Part shown: positions 1-11,560 of the stretch, piece after piece
Layout: each line of letters opens with the position of its first letter
How positions within the stretch are numbered: position 1 is the stretch's first letter
NCBI RefSeq assembly: GCF_963259705.1
Contig: NC_081842.1
Coordinates: 41,292,796 to 41,356,795 of the forward strand
DNA length: 64,000 nucleotides
Source of the DNA: Myotis daubentonii
Lineage: Eukaryota > Chordata > Mammalia > Chiroptera > Vespertilionidae
Direction: 5' to 3'
Notes under the pieces: generated by a model
Seen by the model: only the letters and a program-made list of their open reading frames with translations
Database searches by the model: none
Told to the model about the DNA's origin: nothing
Made by a program: the position numbers and the translations under genes

Positions 1-308
1 TAGAAGGCAGACATTGGAAATTAAACTCCATGGTAGACTTCCTTGCCTGTTTATTCAGGGCCAGCCTCTGACCCAGATTTTTTTTTTTTTAAATCTCTCA
101 GTACATTAAAAAAAATCTGTCAGGCTGATGGAATCGTCAGACACAGGGCAAGCTTACCTTAGAAATGTCAGTTTCTGGGTTCTTTTGTAGTTAATTTTTA
201 AAACCATGCTCTTGCTTTAATTATTTTGTTATTTTGGGATCTGAGCAATTCTTTCAATTTTCAGTGTCGCTAAGTGAGCAGAGCCCTGAATGATGAGAAA
301 TAGGCCAC
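1..308. other. Unassigned non-coding sequence
   Basis: AT-rich sequence with short T and A runs. I see no repeat family, gene or RNA signature here. Confidence 0.5.
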
Positions 309-418
309 CCTTAGTTTGGAGGGGAATTAAAAGATAAGATGAAGTACCTCTATCAAACCCTGGCCTTAGTTTGGAGGGGAATTAAAAGATAAGATGAAGT
401 ACCTCTATCAAACCCTGG
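309..418. repeat. Perfect 55-bp tandem duplication
   Basis: Units 309-363 and 364-418 are identical over all 55 bases, starting CCTTAGTTTGGAGGGG and ending AAACCCTGG. Only two copies exist and the flanks differ at once, so this is one recent local duplication rather than a satellite. Confidence 0.95.
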
Positions 419-943
419 CTCAGAATCCTTCTGTCTGAGCTCTAGCAGAAGCATCCTTTGTATGAGAAGGTTTTGCAAATGGATCACTGAAAGTAGAACT
501 CGTTTTGGGGTTCCTTGCGAATGTGTATTCCTTTTCGTTCACCCTACCTGTATCAGAACAAGCTGAGTGACAGTATAACACAACACCAGGGCAACTGGCA
601 AAAGGAAGGCTTTGGGTCTACAGAGGCTTTAAAAAGAAACCAACCCCCCCCCAATAATTTTGTTTTAAAAACGTTTTTCATGTTAATCTCAGTCACAATA
701 GATCAAAGGAATGCATTATGGAAAATCACTGTAAAGCACAACGGTGCAGGGTGCTGCTTGGCCAGGAAACACACCTGACAAATTGCTCCAGGATCATGCT
801 GGATGAAGCTTCATGGTGGTTATTAAATGTATGACTTAGGGCGATCCTGTGCCACTTTTGATCTTGCTCACTGCTGTCAGTTTTGGGAACAGGAGTCCAG
901 GTTATTGCCACATAGCTCCCAGAGCTCGCACTCTTCAGAAGCC
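419..943. other. Unassigned non-coding sequence
   Basis: A C-run lies near 643-652. Short open frames here have no recognisable domain and no codon-like character. Confidence 0.45.
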
Positions 944-1170
944 TGGCAGTCTGGCATCATGATTAAGGCTGTGGACATGGACGTCAAATGGGCCTGAATT
1001 TCGGCTCTGCTGCTTCCTGTCTTTAGCACTTTGGGCAACTCAAATCTCTCTGAGACTCACTTTCCAATGGAAATAAATTAGTGCATACTTCCCAGGCATG
1101 TTGAAGATTCAACAAGACAATGTTTATAAAACATTTTTCACAGTACATGCTCAATAAACATGTTATTTTT
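944..1170 (+). mobile_element. MIR SINE, sense
   Basis: The order of blocks follows the MIR consensus: a CATGATTAAGGCTGTGGAC block, the core GGCTCTGCTGCTTCCTG, then TTGGGCAACTCAAATCTCTCTGAG, and a 3' end GTACATGCTCAATAAAC. Heavily diverged, as expected of an early-mammal SINE. Confidence 0.8.
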
Positions 1171-2366
1171 GTTATTTATTATGTAATATTATTAACATTA
1201 CATATGTATTATGTCTTTCTGCTCACTTCCTACATTTCAAGAGCCAGTTATGGCCTATAGGCAGGTGATACATCTACTGTCAGTTGCATCTCTAACACTC
1301 TGTTTCCCAATGGGTTTTATTGTCTTCTTTTTGGATTTAGTAATAATAAACCATCCAGCAAGATATTAGTATTGACTCAAGCCTATACGCAAGAGACCAT
1401 AGTTCTGGAATTATAACTGCTATTGTCCATTTGCACAACTTCAACAATATCATTAAGTGTTGAACATGACCCAGTGCTAAAGTTAAGTTCTCAGAGTCCT
1501 ATTTAGGTGGAACGTTTTTTAGGCAAACAGTGTACACTTGTGTGAAGTCATTTCAGTCATGTGACAATCTTCCTATGAGCCATTGTATTATTATAGGCAT
1601 CCTTTTTAGAGACATTAGCTAAAGATTTTATATTATTTAAAAATTCACCTTAGAAGATCTGGGAATAGTTGAGCTGATTGGAAAAGGCAGTGGGCACCTC
1701 AAGTTCAATGTAAATTATCAATGTGATTTAGACAAATTAAAGACCTCTTTAACTCCTGGTGCTTAATATGAAAAGCATCCAGACTAATACAATAGGTCAC
1801 ACTTAAATGATTCCCTCTTTAAGAATGAAACTGTCTTTGCACCATGCATTGGTGGCAGAAGATAATAAAATGCAGTTCCTCTAACCGAATCTTTCTTAAG
1901 GGAACTGACCAGGTAAAAGAATGGAGTTACTGTGCATGAAAAAGGGAAAATACAAAAATAATTTGACCTGCTAAAAGAATCAATTTTTCTGTGTACTGGA
2001 GCAAGACACTAACCAGCACGACAGTGAGCCCCTGCGCTTTTGAAACACTCTATAAAGACTTCGCTTCTGCATGGAAAGCATCTAAGGACCCGATTTCAAG
2101 GTGGGGGTGTCTCCAGCGGCCTAGGTCTGAATTCACAGAGTTTCAGATAGGTTATGTCTCTAACTACTGAGGCTTGGGATTAGTTACAAGATTGTATGTG
2201 TGAGAGAAGAGGGATTATTAGGATATTACAGATTTAACCCCCTAGAGAAAGAGAATATTACATCTGAGGCTGCCAACCATCGCCAAACATTTCCCTTTTG
2301 CTCAACTTCCATATTTTGAAAAAGTGGGCCCTTTGTTAGCCTTCGCATAGAAAGGGCAGAGGACTA
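1171..2366. other. Unassigned non-coding sequence
   Basis: AT-rich single-copy-looking DNA without recognisable repeats or coding frames. Confidence 0.45.
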
Positions 2367-2368
2367 TA

Positions 2369-2530
2369 CTGGGGCCTTGACTTACGAGTTTAATTTGTTC
2401 GAGACCAAGCTCGTTAAGGAGCTCGTTAACTCAAATTACTCTGTCAACTCAATGCAAAAAATCGGCTGAGAGACAGCTGGTACCTTAAAAAACTCATCAG
2501 TCGGGACACTCATAAGTCAAGGCCCCACTG
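2369..2530. mobile_element. Tc1/mariner-type MITE
   Basis: A 162-bp element flanked by TA on both sides (2367-2368 and 2531-2532). The left end CTGGGGCCTTGACTTACGAG is an inverted match to the right end, whose complement reads CAGTGGGGCCTTGACTTATG; the left end lacks two bases. Subterminal text (GTTCGAGACC, GAGCTCGTTAACTCAAATTA) also resembles mariner/Tigger-type MITEs. No transposase is present. The family name is not certain. Confidence 0.75.
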
Positions 2531-2739
2531 TAAATGGGGTTAAAACAATTAATTTCATCTGAATCAGGTGGTATTTCACTTGAATAAGGTGGTAGTGGGT
2601 GGGGATGGAGTTTGGAAGGGGCTTCATTTTTGTAATGAGGTAGCCTGAAAAGCTCTGTCATATTCTTTGACGAATAAGCCATTTAAATTCTTCCTAAATT
2701 AAAAATTATTTCATTCCAGCAAATAAATTATAGTTAAAG

Positions 2740-2952
2740 TTTGCATTGACTATGTGAGAAACACTGTTCTTTATATCTGTTTTCTTACTCTATGTCCATA
2801 ACAACCCCCTAAGCAGGGGTAGGTATTCCCAATCAACAGATGGACGAGATAAGGATCAGAGAGTAAGTGACAAAGCAAAGTTCACACATACTAGTAAGTG
2901 GAAAAGTGTGGATTTGAACACAGATCTACCCAATTCCAGATGATTTTATGAT
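2740..2952 (-). mobile_element. MIR SINE, antisense
   Basis: Diverged antisense MIR: ATAACAACCCCCTAAGCAGGGGTAG (a CCTATGAGGTAG-type block), then an ACAGATG...AAGGATCAGAGAG block, a TAGTAAGTGG...GGATTTGAACACAG block and a terminal CCAGATGATT. Confidence 0.7.
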
Positions 2953-2961
2953 GCTGTAAGC

Positions 2962-3168
2962 CAGTGGTTCTCAACCTTGGCTGCACATTAGAATCACCTG
3001 GTCCTGATTTCTGGGCCTCATCCTCCGGAAATTCTGTTTCTTTGTTTGGGGTGAGGCCACAACATTATTAACAAAGAAACAGAATTTCCGGAGGATGAGG
3101 CCCAGAAATCAGGATTGTAAAAAGATTCCCAGGTGATTCTAATGTGCAGCCAAGGTTGAGAACCACTG
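2962..3168. mobile_element. MER5A-type hAT MITE, nearly perfect hairpin
   Basis: Ends CAGTGGTTCTCAACCTTGGC and its exact inverse identify a MER5A-type hAT-Charlie MITE. The outer arms (2962-3001 and 3129-3168) pair over 40/40 bases. The inner arms (3002-3046 and 3070-3114) pair over 45/45, around a 23-nt loop. The only asymmetry is 14 extra bases at 3115-3128. Ordinary MER5A copies have diverged arms, so this one has been homogenised or rebuilt (see findings). No clean 8-bp target duplication is visible. Confidence 0.9.
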
Positions 3169-4014
3169 GAACCACTGCTCCAAGCTGTCATGCAATCATC
3201 TCGATTCCTTCTGGTCTTATTTGCCCCCTGGTGAGCTGCAGGACCCCCACAGAAGGACTGGGGAGAAGCCCTCAGTTGTTTCTCAAGGGAGAAGACTTCA
3301 TGTCACGATAGGATTCAATCTAAAGAGTAAAGTGTGTTTTGAACTGTTAATTATAGATATACGTATGCAAATGCAGAATAAAATATTTTAAATTGGAATT
3401 GTCAGACAATTCTGACTAGCAAAGGGTTCATCAGTCCCCCTGGCTTCTTGACAAGTATTGAGATTGGCTTTCATGGCAGTGTGTGAGGGAAACCAGGTAA
3501 TGTGACAATGCTGGCTAACAACGCGAACCATGTGAGCAAAACAGAAAAACTGCTAGAAGCACAAAGCGACGGAGGCGACTGAAAAAGTACCCCTGTGCTG
3601 TGTCTGGTGTTTGGTTCCTCCTCCTCACCTACAGGTCTCCTGCTCTCTGGGCAAAGTTCTCGCGATTCCCATCCCTGAATGAAATATCCTGGCAAGGGGG
3701 CCCAGTCCCCTTTTCCTCCATCTGATTAGCTAGACTCCATCTGAAAAATAAATTCATATATTCCTACCCAGGAGACCTGGAATCTAACAGGTTCAAATGG
3801 ACCCAAAGTCACCTTGCAAAAAAGGAAAGTATACAAAGCATACATTTATTTAAAATCTTTCACATAAGGGCCGAGTGCCAGAAATAGAGAAATCAAGGAC
3901 CAAAGTGAGTATGATTGGGCCTGGCACTTTAATGTAACATTTGTTTTGAAAAGTGCAGATTATTATGACAAAAAGTCTAGACAGTGATAATGACCTTTAT
4001 CCTAAGTGTTGCAA
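3169..4014. other. Unassigned non-coding sequence
   Basis: No recognised repeat. A 74-codon antisense frame at 3471-3695 is a chance frame without domain features. Confidence 0.45.
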
Positions 4015-4105
4015 AAAGAAGGGGAAAAAAAAGAAATGGGGAAGGAGTAAAGGAGGGAAGGAAGGAAAGAGGGAGGAAGGGAGGGAGAGAGGAAAGAAAA
4101 AAAAT
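4015..4105. repeat. Purine-rich GGAA/GGGA low-complexity tract
   Basis: Runs of GGAA, GGGA and A-tracts on the + strand. It produces a spurious lysine/glycine-rich open frame (3953-4237) that I do not annotate as a gene. Confidence 0.85.
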
Positions 4106-6751
4106 GATCTCAATACAAGGGGTGCCATGAGCCATGTACTTTTAGCCGGTTTGTACAAAATATGCACTGGGTTAAATCTAAGTTGTCAGCTAAAGATGTT
4201 GTACTACAATACATTCAAATGCCTTCAGAATTTGTAAGCTTCATGGCAGAATCTTGGAGGGAGAAGGAAATTAACCAAAGTTGTTATTGTCGTTTAGACT
4301 AAGTCAAATGTTAGAGACCAGCACAAATCTCTGAAAATAGACTGGATTTGCTTAAAAGCAAATGGTTTTTGTTAGGGGTTTACTTTTCTTGTGTCAAAAA
4401 TATGGAATTACACTGTAAAAGGAAGTGGTAAAACCTACATCACTCAGAGCCCTGGGGATGTAGCCACGTGTTCCCACATGCTCAACAGTTACTGAAAGTG
4501 TGATTCTCATTTTACCTGTTAATCCAACACTTGGAAGTATTCAGCAAGGAGCTTAGCCTTCTCCTCCATTCTGATTTCTGAGCAATTGCAGAAAACACAT
4601 TTCTACTGGGGGAGGGGGCGGGGAGGAACAACACCATCTCAAATGTTTACCATTCTAGAATTTGTTTTATGACCAACAGTGTATTATGTGGCTCATCCAT
4701 TATCAGAATGAAGTATCAATCTGATTAATATACAGTGTTTGACTTAAGGTCTCTCTGAAGGGAATTCAGGAGATTCTTAATGAATGTATATGTTTCATCT
4801 ATATACATTTTTGAGAGGCTCTGTGATACATGGTAATAATGAAAAAAGGTTTTTCTAGCTGAAATATGTAAATAATGGGGAGAGTTCTGAGAATTGAGAG
4901 TGAAGCACCTTTGGCCTGAACTTTTCCAGATAACGTTCAATTCTGTCATCTCTCTCTGTTATAAGCTCACACAGTTTTAAATTTGGGCTCTTGAATGGAA
5001 GATGAGGAGGAACATGTACATTTTTATTGCAGCATAAACAATCTCAAAATGAAGTTGACCTTTAATGTTTAATGGTACTCTTTTAAAAGTTTGTACTTAT
5101 TAGAATTTTTGAATATTTAAATATAAAATATGGTATTAATTACTTCTGAGTATAAGAAGAGCAAGAACATTGAGCCACTATATTAAGCCACTTTTAACAA
5201 TGTGTGTGTCCATATATAGAGATATGTACATGTGTATATATATATGTATATATATTATTTTTAAGGCAGAGCAATTGATGTCCTCTGAAATTTGTATACT
5301 GTAAATGTTATTGACTTCAAAGGTCACATTGTCCTGTACTTGCTGGTTTCCTGGGTCCAGGATTTCAGGGATAAGTGGAACAAATGATCATTTTACTTGG
5401 TGAGATGGAGGTGCCAGTAAGACAGGGTTGTCCTGGCTCTTTATATGACTTCTGACTTGAAAGGTAACTTCAAGTTCTATTGAGAGATAGCAATGGTATT
5501 AGTAATAATAAATGTCATTAATTATGCTTTACAAGATGTATTGCTCAGAATTTCTGTGGGTTTGCATTTGCATTATCTAATTTCTGAATTCAAGTGGCCG
5601 CAGTGTGCCTTAAACTGTCTACATAGTGGCAAAACTAAACCAAAAAGAAAAAAAGAATCTGCCAATGTCTTGACCCAAACAAACCACCCTAACTGAATTT
5701 TAGTTTTCTTTTGGTGCTGTGAAGCAATGGTGAATGGATGGTGCTTTTTGCATATCATTTCCTTAAGAGATAAAATAAAGACTGTCATTTCTGCTTATTT
5801 GGGGTCTTTGTCATGGAAACATGCTATAAAAATAGGCCCTCCCCACTTGGGACCAATCTTCCCAAGTGAATGTGCTGAGCACACTGTTGATTCAGGCTGA
5901 AGCATTCACTCAGCTTAGTGATTATCTAGTATTAGCTCAGTGGATAATGATTTTAATACTTCATAACACTCATTATGGCATTAGTGGTTTCATATTAATA
6001 AGATATTAGTTTTGTTATTCAGGGAATCTAATATGTGAAAGTAAAAAAAAAAATCAATGTTAAAGCCTTTGTTACCCAACAGGGTTTTTGTTTGTTTGTT
6101 AATATCAAAATGCCTTTCCTTATTGAAACAATTATTTGAGCTTTCCATGATTCTACCTCACTCTCCTTAGTGTTAATATATCTTGTTCTTTGACAATTTG
6201 ACTTTTGTGGCTGTCATACTTTGCATTTGGCTATTGTTGATCCAGAGGAAAGTGTTAGATTATCTTATTTTAATTTTTTACTTTGTTCTGAAATACAAAA
6301 TGATCTGATCTTAACACTTATCTTTCATTCTGCGTAGATTCATTATAAAATATAGATCAAAAAGTGAAATTTCAGTGATGATTATTATACTTGGGACACA
6401 GTGGCTTTCAAAGGTTATGAATTAACAGAAAGTCCTTTAATATAACATCACCCATCTTGTTCTCATGATGAAGCATGAAAATTGACACAGGAGAGTGCTG
6501 TGTCAGAGTTTATAAAAGGTCAGTAATGTGGATGAGGACTTTTACTGTAAAGATGGGAATATTGCCTGAGGATAGGTCTTCCTTTAAAATCATAATGTTT
6601 TCCAAGGATTTTTAGACCTTTGGATTTAATCCCAAAACAAGAAAATACGAACTTTGTTTAAAATTTTGGTAAGAAAATATATGTAGCTTAAGTAAGGGGA
6701 AACTCTAATAATTAGGTTAAGATGTCTAATACACAATTATAAATAAAAACA
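4106..6751. other. Unassigned AT-rich non-coding sequence
   Basis: About 2.6 kb with no recognised transposon or coding region. It includes a short TATATA/TGTATA stretch near 5229-5258 and an A-run near 6045-6054. Probably single-copy intergenic or intronic DNA. Confidence 0.4.
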
Positions 6752-6885
6752 GAAGTGATTCATTCATTCAACAAATATCTGTTGAGGGCTTGCTCTATGT
6801 CTGGTACTGGGCTAAAAGTTAGGGATAGGAAAACAGTTATGAATAAAGCACAGTTCCTTCCCTGAGAGATGCTTATTCCTATAGT
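6752..6885 (+). mobile_element. Ancient mammal-wide interspersed repeat, family not named
   Basis: ATTCATTCAACAAATATCTG, then GAGGGCTTGCTCTATGTCTGG, GGGATAGG and TTCCTTCCCTGAGAGATGCTT follow a widespread mammalian repeat whose usual text is ATTCAACAAATATTTATTGA, then AGGCACTGTGCTAGG, then a CCTGCCCTCAAGGAGCTTA block. The same family recurs at 39225-39500 and 51146-51610. Confidence 0.6.
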
Positions 6886-8036
6886 TACCTGTCATATCTC
6901 ACAAGTGTAGACCTAATTTTTCAGTGTAAATGGTAATTGCAGATTTTAGGATTCACTATCATCCTATAACAAACACAAAATAAAGAATTTGTATGGCAGA
7001 AAGTCTGACGTAGAAAACAATATTGTTAATACTTTTGAACTATGAAGGTGTGTGGAGAATATACTAGACCTATTCTTTCTCATAAAATTGGAAAGTGAAG
7101 AACTGGATGCTTTCAGAAAAATTTTTGGAAATGCATTTATGGTTTCATAAAACTAATTTTAGTTATTTTGATTTCCCTCTCCAATTTCTTATTTTATATT
7201 TTTCTCCCAATAACAATGAAAAAAAAATACTCTCAGGGGACATTAGATTCTGTTATAAGTGACTCATGATGGAGCCTAAGGGGACTTATAAAAAAGATTT
7301 ATTTTTTCAGTGCTTTTTTCTTTTTTTGGCAACTGAACCAAAAGCTTTGAAAATGCAGAGTGAGCAATAAATTCAAACTATGAGAGCTGAAGGGAATGCC
7401 ACCAACTCTGAAATTATGGTTTTCAATTTCTTGTATTTGGGGAAATATGGATTTTCAGGAGACTTTAATATTTATAAATGACAAAAACCATTGTTGCTGG
7501 TGGTATTTTACTAAAGAATGTAAAGTAGATTTTATAAATCTTGAACTTTTGTGGAAAGCAATGGCTTAAATTTTAATTTTAACTGTGGGACTTGTGGAAA
7601 CAAGGGATGAGGCTAGGAAGACTCTAGCAAGAATTACCCATGTCATGGAAACTTTAAAAAAGGGGTGAGGATTCTAAATTTATCAAGATAGTTCTTGATA
7701 TTATATTAAATGCACTTCAGAGATCATACTAAAGCATATAAAATAAAGAAAAAGGTGGGCATTAAATTTTTGCTGGTTTTCTCAGTCTAGTTACTGAAGA
7801 CATTATAAAGATCATACTGATTCAAGAGCATAGGAGAGCGGTGATATACCCCAAGGTGAGCCCCAGAATGAATACAATTCACTTCTTTTGCAAGTTTCAA
7901 GTTACACATATCAGACATTGACTTCTGGACCTTTTGCCACGAGACACAAGTGATCTTTGAGATGAACTGAGGCCACTCAGTACTTCAAAGAGTACTGGAC
8001 AGTTTTTCAGAATCCCTGAAAAAAGCCAGCCTAGTA
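6886..8036. other. Unassigned AT-rich non-coding sequence
   Basis: No recognised repeat or coding region. Confidence 0.4.
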
Positions 8037-8107
8037 ACACCAATCAAACCAAGAACCCTTCAGTCCACAGGCCAACGCTCTATCCACTGAGCCAAACTGG
8101 CCAGGGC
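8037..8107 (-). mobile_element. Ves SINE fragment, antisense (tRNA-like head only)
   Basis: The complement reads GCCCTGGCCAGTTTGGCTCAG, GTGGATAGAGCG, then GACTGAAGGGTTCTTGG: the tRNA-derived 5' end of a bat Ves SINE with its box A/box B region. The body and A-rich tail are missing. Confidence 0.85.
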
Positions 8108-8148
8108 GATATTAACTCTTTTAGCGATCTCAAAAATTTCACACATCC

Positions 8149-8201
<53 letters not shown>

Positions 8202-8220
8202 TACACTCACACACTCACAC
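8149..8220. repeat. (CA)n microsatellite
   Basis: Long pure CA run followed by CACTCACA variants. It directly neighbours the truncated SINE. Confidence 0.95.
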
Positions 8221-9177
8221 AGTAATTCCCAACAATCCCTGCTACCTGGAAGTCTTCCAAAGTTTCTCTCTTATCATCAAAGTAAATGGCAAGTTTGAAG
8301 AACACCACCCTTTTACTACCAATGTGACAAAGCCCATCTTTGCAAATATGACAGGCTCCCATTTCTGCATGGCACTTAATACAAAAGTTTTCTGTATATG
8401 AAATACAGGATGACATAATGCTAAGTGTAAAACTCTACGTTAGTGCCAAATCAACCCTTTCCTAAAATTATTATAACCAAACCTCAGAATAAATATGTGG
8501 AGATTCGGATAGTTTCCCATTTTTTGAACGAAGAAAAAACATGCAAGGGGCGATTTGTGTGACGTATGCATGAACAAACATTCTCTTATTCCCTAGTAGT
8601 TATTTTCCAAATAAGTCTTTCACATTCGGTGTAATAAACATATGTAAGAGTGAACTCTGAAACCTAAAAATTAGGTTGCCCTTTGCTACTGGAAATCAGT
8701 GATGATGATGTGGGAATTATGCCACAAGAATGTACCGTTCCAGTGAGCAACACTGGCTGTCGGATTCTGATCTAGTTGCAACCAGAGCTCAATAGCTTGG
8801 AAAATAGCAAACCAGTAATTGTATGAATCCAATCAGGGAGTGAAATCACAGAATATTTCAGTAAGTAAGAAAATGGAGTTGTAAATATCAGCCTTGTTTA
8901 TTTCCCATTACCACAGCTGGAGGCAAGAAAAGAACATGGTTTAGAATAATACAGTCAGGTAGGAATTATCACATACAATGAGGTTGAAAATTCTAGAGAA
9001 ATATTGGAAAAAGAAAGCACAGCCCCTTCATGAAACATACTCGGGTGTGGCTACCCTGTCCCATAGCCCCATTTAAAATCACCTCTCGTTTAAGACAAAA
9101 TTATTTTGAAGCTTATAGTTAGTAGCAACCTTCCCTTTTTGCCAAGAGTAAATTATCAGAATATTTCTGTGAGCCAG
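8221..9177. other. Unassigned non-coding sequence
   Basis: No recognised repeat. The 69-codon antisense frame at 8207-8416 starts in the microsatellite flank and shows no domain. Confidence 0.4.
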
Positions 9178-9183
9178 TATTGT

Positions 9184-9398
9184 GGTTTTTTAAAATATAT
9201 TTTTCTTGATTTCAGAGAGGAAGGGAGAGGGAGATAGATACATCAATGATAAGAGAGAATCATTGATCGGCTGCCTCCTCCATGCTCCATCCTGGAGATC
9301 TAGCCCGCAACCGGGTATGTGCCCCAATCAGTAATTGAACCATGATGTCCTGGTTCGTAGGTCGAGGCCCCACCACTGAGCCACATGGCTGGGCCAAA
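9184..9398 (-). mobile_element. Ves SINE, complete, antisense
   Basis: The antisense copy runs from its A/T-rich tail (AAAATATATTTTTCTTGATT) through TTTCAGAGAGGAAGGGAGAG, CATTGATCGGCTGCCTCC and ATGTGCCCCAATCAG to the tRNA-like head (CACTGAGCCACATGGCTGGG). Short flanking duplication TATTGT at 9178-9183 and 9399-9404. Ves is the vespertilionid SINE family transcribed by RNA polymerase III and mobilised by L1 machinery. Confidence 0.92.
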
Positions 9399-9404
9399 TA
9401 TTGT

Positions 9405-10350
9405 TTTTTTTTTTTAAAGAGGAATATCTTTTCCACATTACATGGCTCGATACTTTTTTCAGAACACTTTAATGGCTGGGTTGTTATGAACAAACAACAA
9501 TAGCGGATGCTCAGAGAACTACTTTTATATTACTTTGCAAGAATCTTGGAAAATAATTAGTGAATCAAGCCCATTATGTGCGCGCCATTCACAAATGTTG
9601 AGTGAGGTCGCCTGCAGCAGCCGGTGTGCAGGCTAAACTTTGGAAGGACAGCTTCCGTGAGGGCCCCCTCTGGGACTGCCGCACTGACCGTCTCTCCACA
9701 AACACATGGGGCCTGTGAACTTCACCTTCCCGCGAACCTCCTAAAAAGCCCGTTTCTCATACCTTCCTCTTTCGTATTTCTCCCACCGAAATAACTCTCT
9801 CATTACTTTTGTGACTCTCAACACATTGACTTCCTATACTTAGGAAAAACGCCCGACTTCCATCTTTCTATAAACAACAGCAACGAGAAGCTCGTTCCCG
9901 AGATGATGCTTTACAATCTTACTCTGGCACCGAGTGTTTACCTCTTACTAACAATAAAGCAGTAAGGACACCAATAGGAGGAACAGCAGAGTCATGGAAA
10001 GATGACTTTAGGACATTTGCCTTAGAGTCCAATTTCATCGTATGAAAAGCTTAGCAAGAGGTTCCACAAAGTTACTTCGCATACACCAGGTTTCCGGGCA
10101 TCATCCGGTCATTGCAGTCAAGACTAGGAATCTCAGAAAAGAGTGGTAACATCCAAGAGGCAGTTTGCTCATGTTTGATTACAGCCTTCCTATGCCAGAG
10201 GATATGATTTGGCTCACAAATTACACAGAATGCAGTAAGTTAAATTAAAAGTAAGTGAGAAAGAATGAAATAAACAAAGATATGAACATGTCAAAAACAC
10301 AAAATAGGAGTCAGGCCAGGATACAAATATGCTCCGGGTAGATCTCTATA
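9405..10350. other. Unassigned sequence with a CpG-bearing block (9560-9920)
   Basis: No repeat is recognised. About 9560-9920 keeps many CpGs (GTGCGCGCC, CCCGCGAAC, TCGTTCCCGAG) in a window where CpG is otherwise scarce outside young transposons. There is no open frame worth annotating. Confidence 0.4.
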
Positions 10351-10360
10351 CTTTCTAAGG

Positions 10361-10535
10361 TTGGGCTGTATTAGTCAAGCTTGTCCAGGGGGGAAAATAG
10401 TATATATAACTTACGTGTTTTTAAGGAATTGGCTCACATGGCTAAGGAGGCTGGCAATTCCAAAATCTGCAGGGTGGGCCAGGAGGCTGGAGACCCAGGG
10501 GAGAGCTGATATTGTAGTCCAAGCCCAGCAGTCTT
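10361..10535. mobile_element. Ancient LTR-like repeat fragment, family uncertain
   Basis: TGTATTAGTCAAGCTTGTCC, GGAATTGGCTCACATGGC, GGCTGGCAATTCCAAAATCTGC and GGGCCAGGAGGCTGGAGAC match a repeat common in mammalian genomes (usual form CTGTATTAGTCAGGGTTCTCC...GAATTGGCTCA). I recognise the phrase but cannot name the family confidently. Confidence 0.5.
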
Positions 10536-10740
10536 CCCTCAGTTTATCCTATCTCTGTCCCATTTCGTTCAAGGAGGCAGTGTTTCTGCTGATGTAGCTC
10601 ATCTCTGTTCTTGGCTTCTGCTGGGATGGCTGTTTGGATTCACCCTTTGTCTCTTTATGGAGTGATTGCCCAGTAACATCTTTGGTGTTCTCTCCAAATC
10701 ATGCTTTCCTAGTTTTTTCTTTGTTTGCTTTTTCAATATA

Positions 10741-11145
10741 GATAGGTTAACCTTCTAATTCTTCAAGTTTTGGTTCCTTTTTGCTTAACAGTCCCTTCAG
10801 TCCATTTCTCTCCCTTCGTGTTTTCCTATAACAGGTATGAGATCTCAGGCCACCTTCAATATTTTGCTTAGACATCTCCTCAGCTAAATATCCAAGTTTG
10901 TCACTCATAAATGCTGCCTTCCACAATGCAGCAGACCTCAATTCAGCCAAGTTCTTTACACTCTATCACAGAGATCATCTTTCCGCCAGGGTCTAATAAT
11001 ATGTTCCTCATTTCTGTCTGGGACCTCACCATAATCATCTTTAATGTCCATTGACTACCAGTAATCTCTTGAAGGCAATCTTGGCTTTTTCTAACATGTA
11101 CCTCAAAAGTCTTCTAGCTTCTACCCATTATCCAGTTCCAAAGAT
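10741..11145 (-). mobile_element. MaLR (ERVL-MaLR) internal region, antisense, first part
   Basis: The complement reads like the MaLR internal sequence next to the 5' LTR: AAATATTGAAGGTGGCC, GGTCCCAGACAGAAATGAGG, TTCAAGAGATTACTGG and GGAACTGGATAATGGGTAG. It is an old non-coding endogenous retroviral fossil; no gag, pol or env frame survives. It is interrupted by the L1 tail at 11161-11545 and resumes to the LTR at 11603. Confidence 0.75.
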
Positions 11146-11160
11146 ACTTCCACATTTTTA

Positions 11161-11545
11161 TTTTTACTATTGTATTATTAAATCTTTTTCAAAATTTTAT
11201 TTTTAATTATAGTTGACATAAAATATTTTATTAGTTTCAGGTATACAACATAGCACTTTAACATTTATATACCTTACAAAGTGCTCACTGCAATAAATCT
11301 AGTAAACCATCTGTCACCATACACAGGTAATATGATATTATTGACTCTATTACCTATGCTGTACATTATATCCCCATGACTTACAAGTGGCAGTTTGTGC
11401 TTAATCCCTTTCCCCTTTTCTGCCCATTCCCTCCTCCCCTCCCCTTCGCAACCATCAGTTTGTTCTCTGTATATGTGGAATGAAAAACAAAGCAAAGGAA
11501 CAGAAACAAACTCACTTTCAAATCCTCTGAAACAGAAACAAACTC
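11161..11545 (-). mobile_element. 5'-truncated L1 3'UTR, antisense, with target-site duplication
   Basis: Antisense 3'UTR of a laurasiatherian L1: TTTTAATTATAGTTGACATA, GTTTCAGGTATACAACATAG, ACCATCTGTCACCATACA, CCTATGCTGTACATTATATC and GCAACCATCAGTTTGTTCTC. It is bounded by a perfect 15-bp duplication, ACTTCCACATTTTTA, at 11146-11160 and 11546-11560. The last ~65 bp turn to the sense orientation (AACAGAAACAAACTCACTT, present twice, 31 bp apart). This fits a small 5' inversion from twin priming plus local duplication. Confidence 0.9.
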
Positions 11546-11560
11546 ACTTCCACATTTTTA

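Noticed and set aside
3953..4237. Lysine-rich small protein
   Set aside because: Produced by a purine-rich low-complexity tract; no homology features.
9184..9398. CRISPR-like array from the repeated Ves motifs across the window
   Set aside because: The repeats are dispersed SINE copies of varying orientation, not regularly spaced direct repeats, and the DNA is mammalian.
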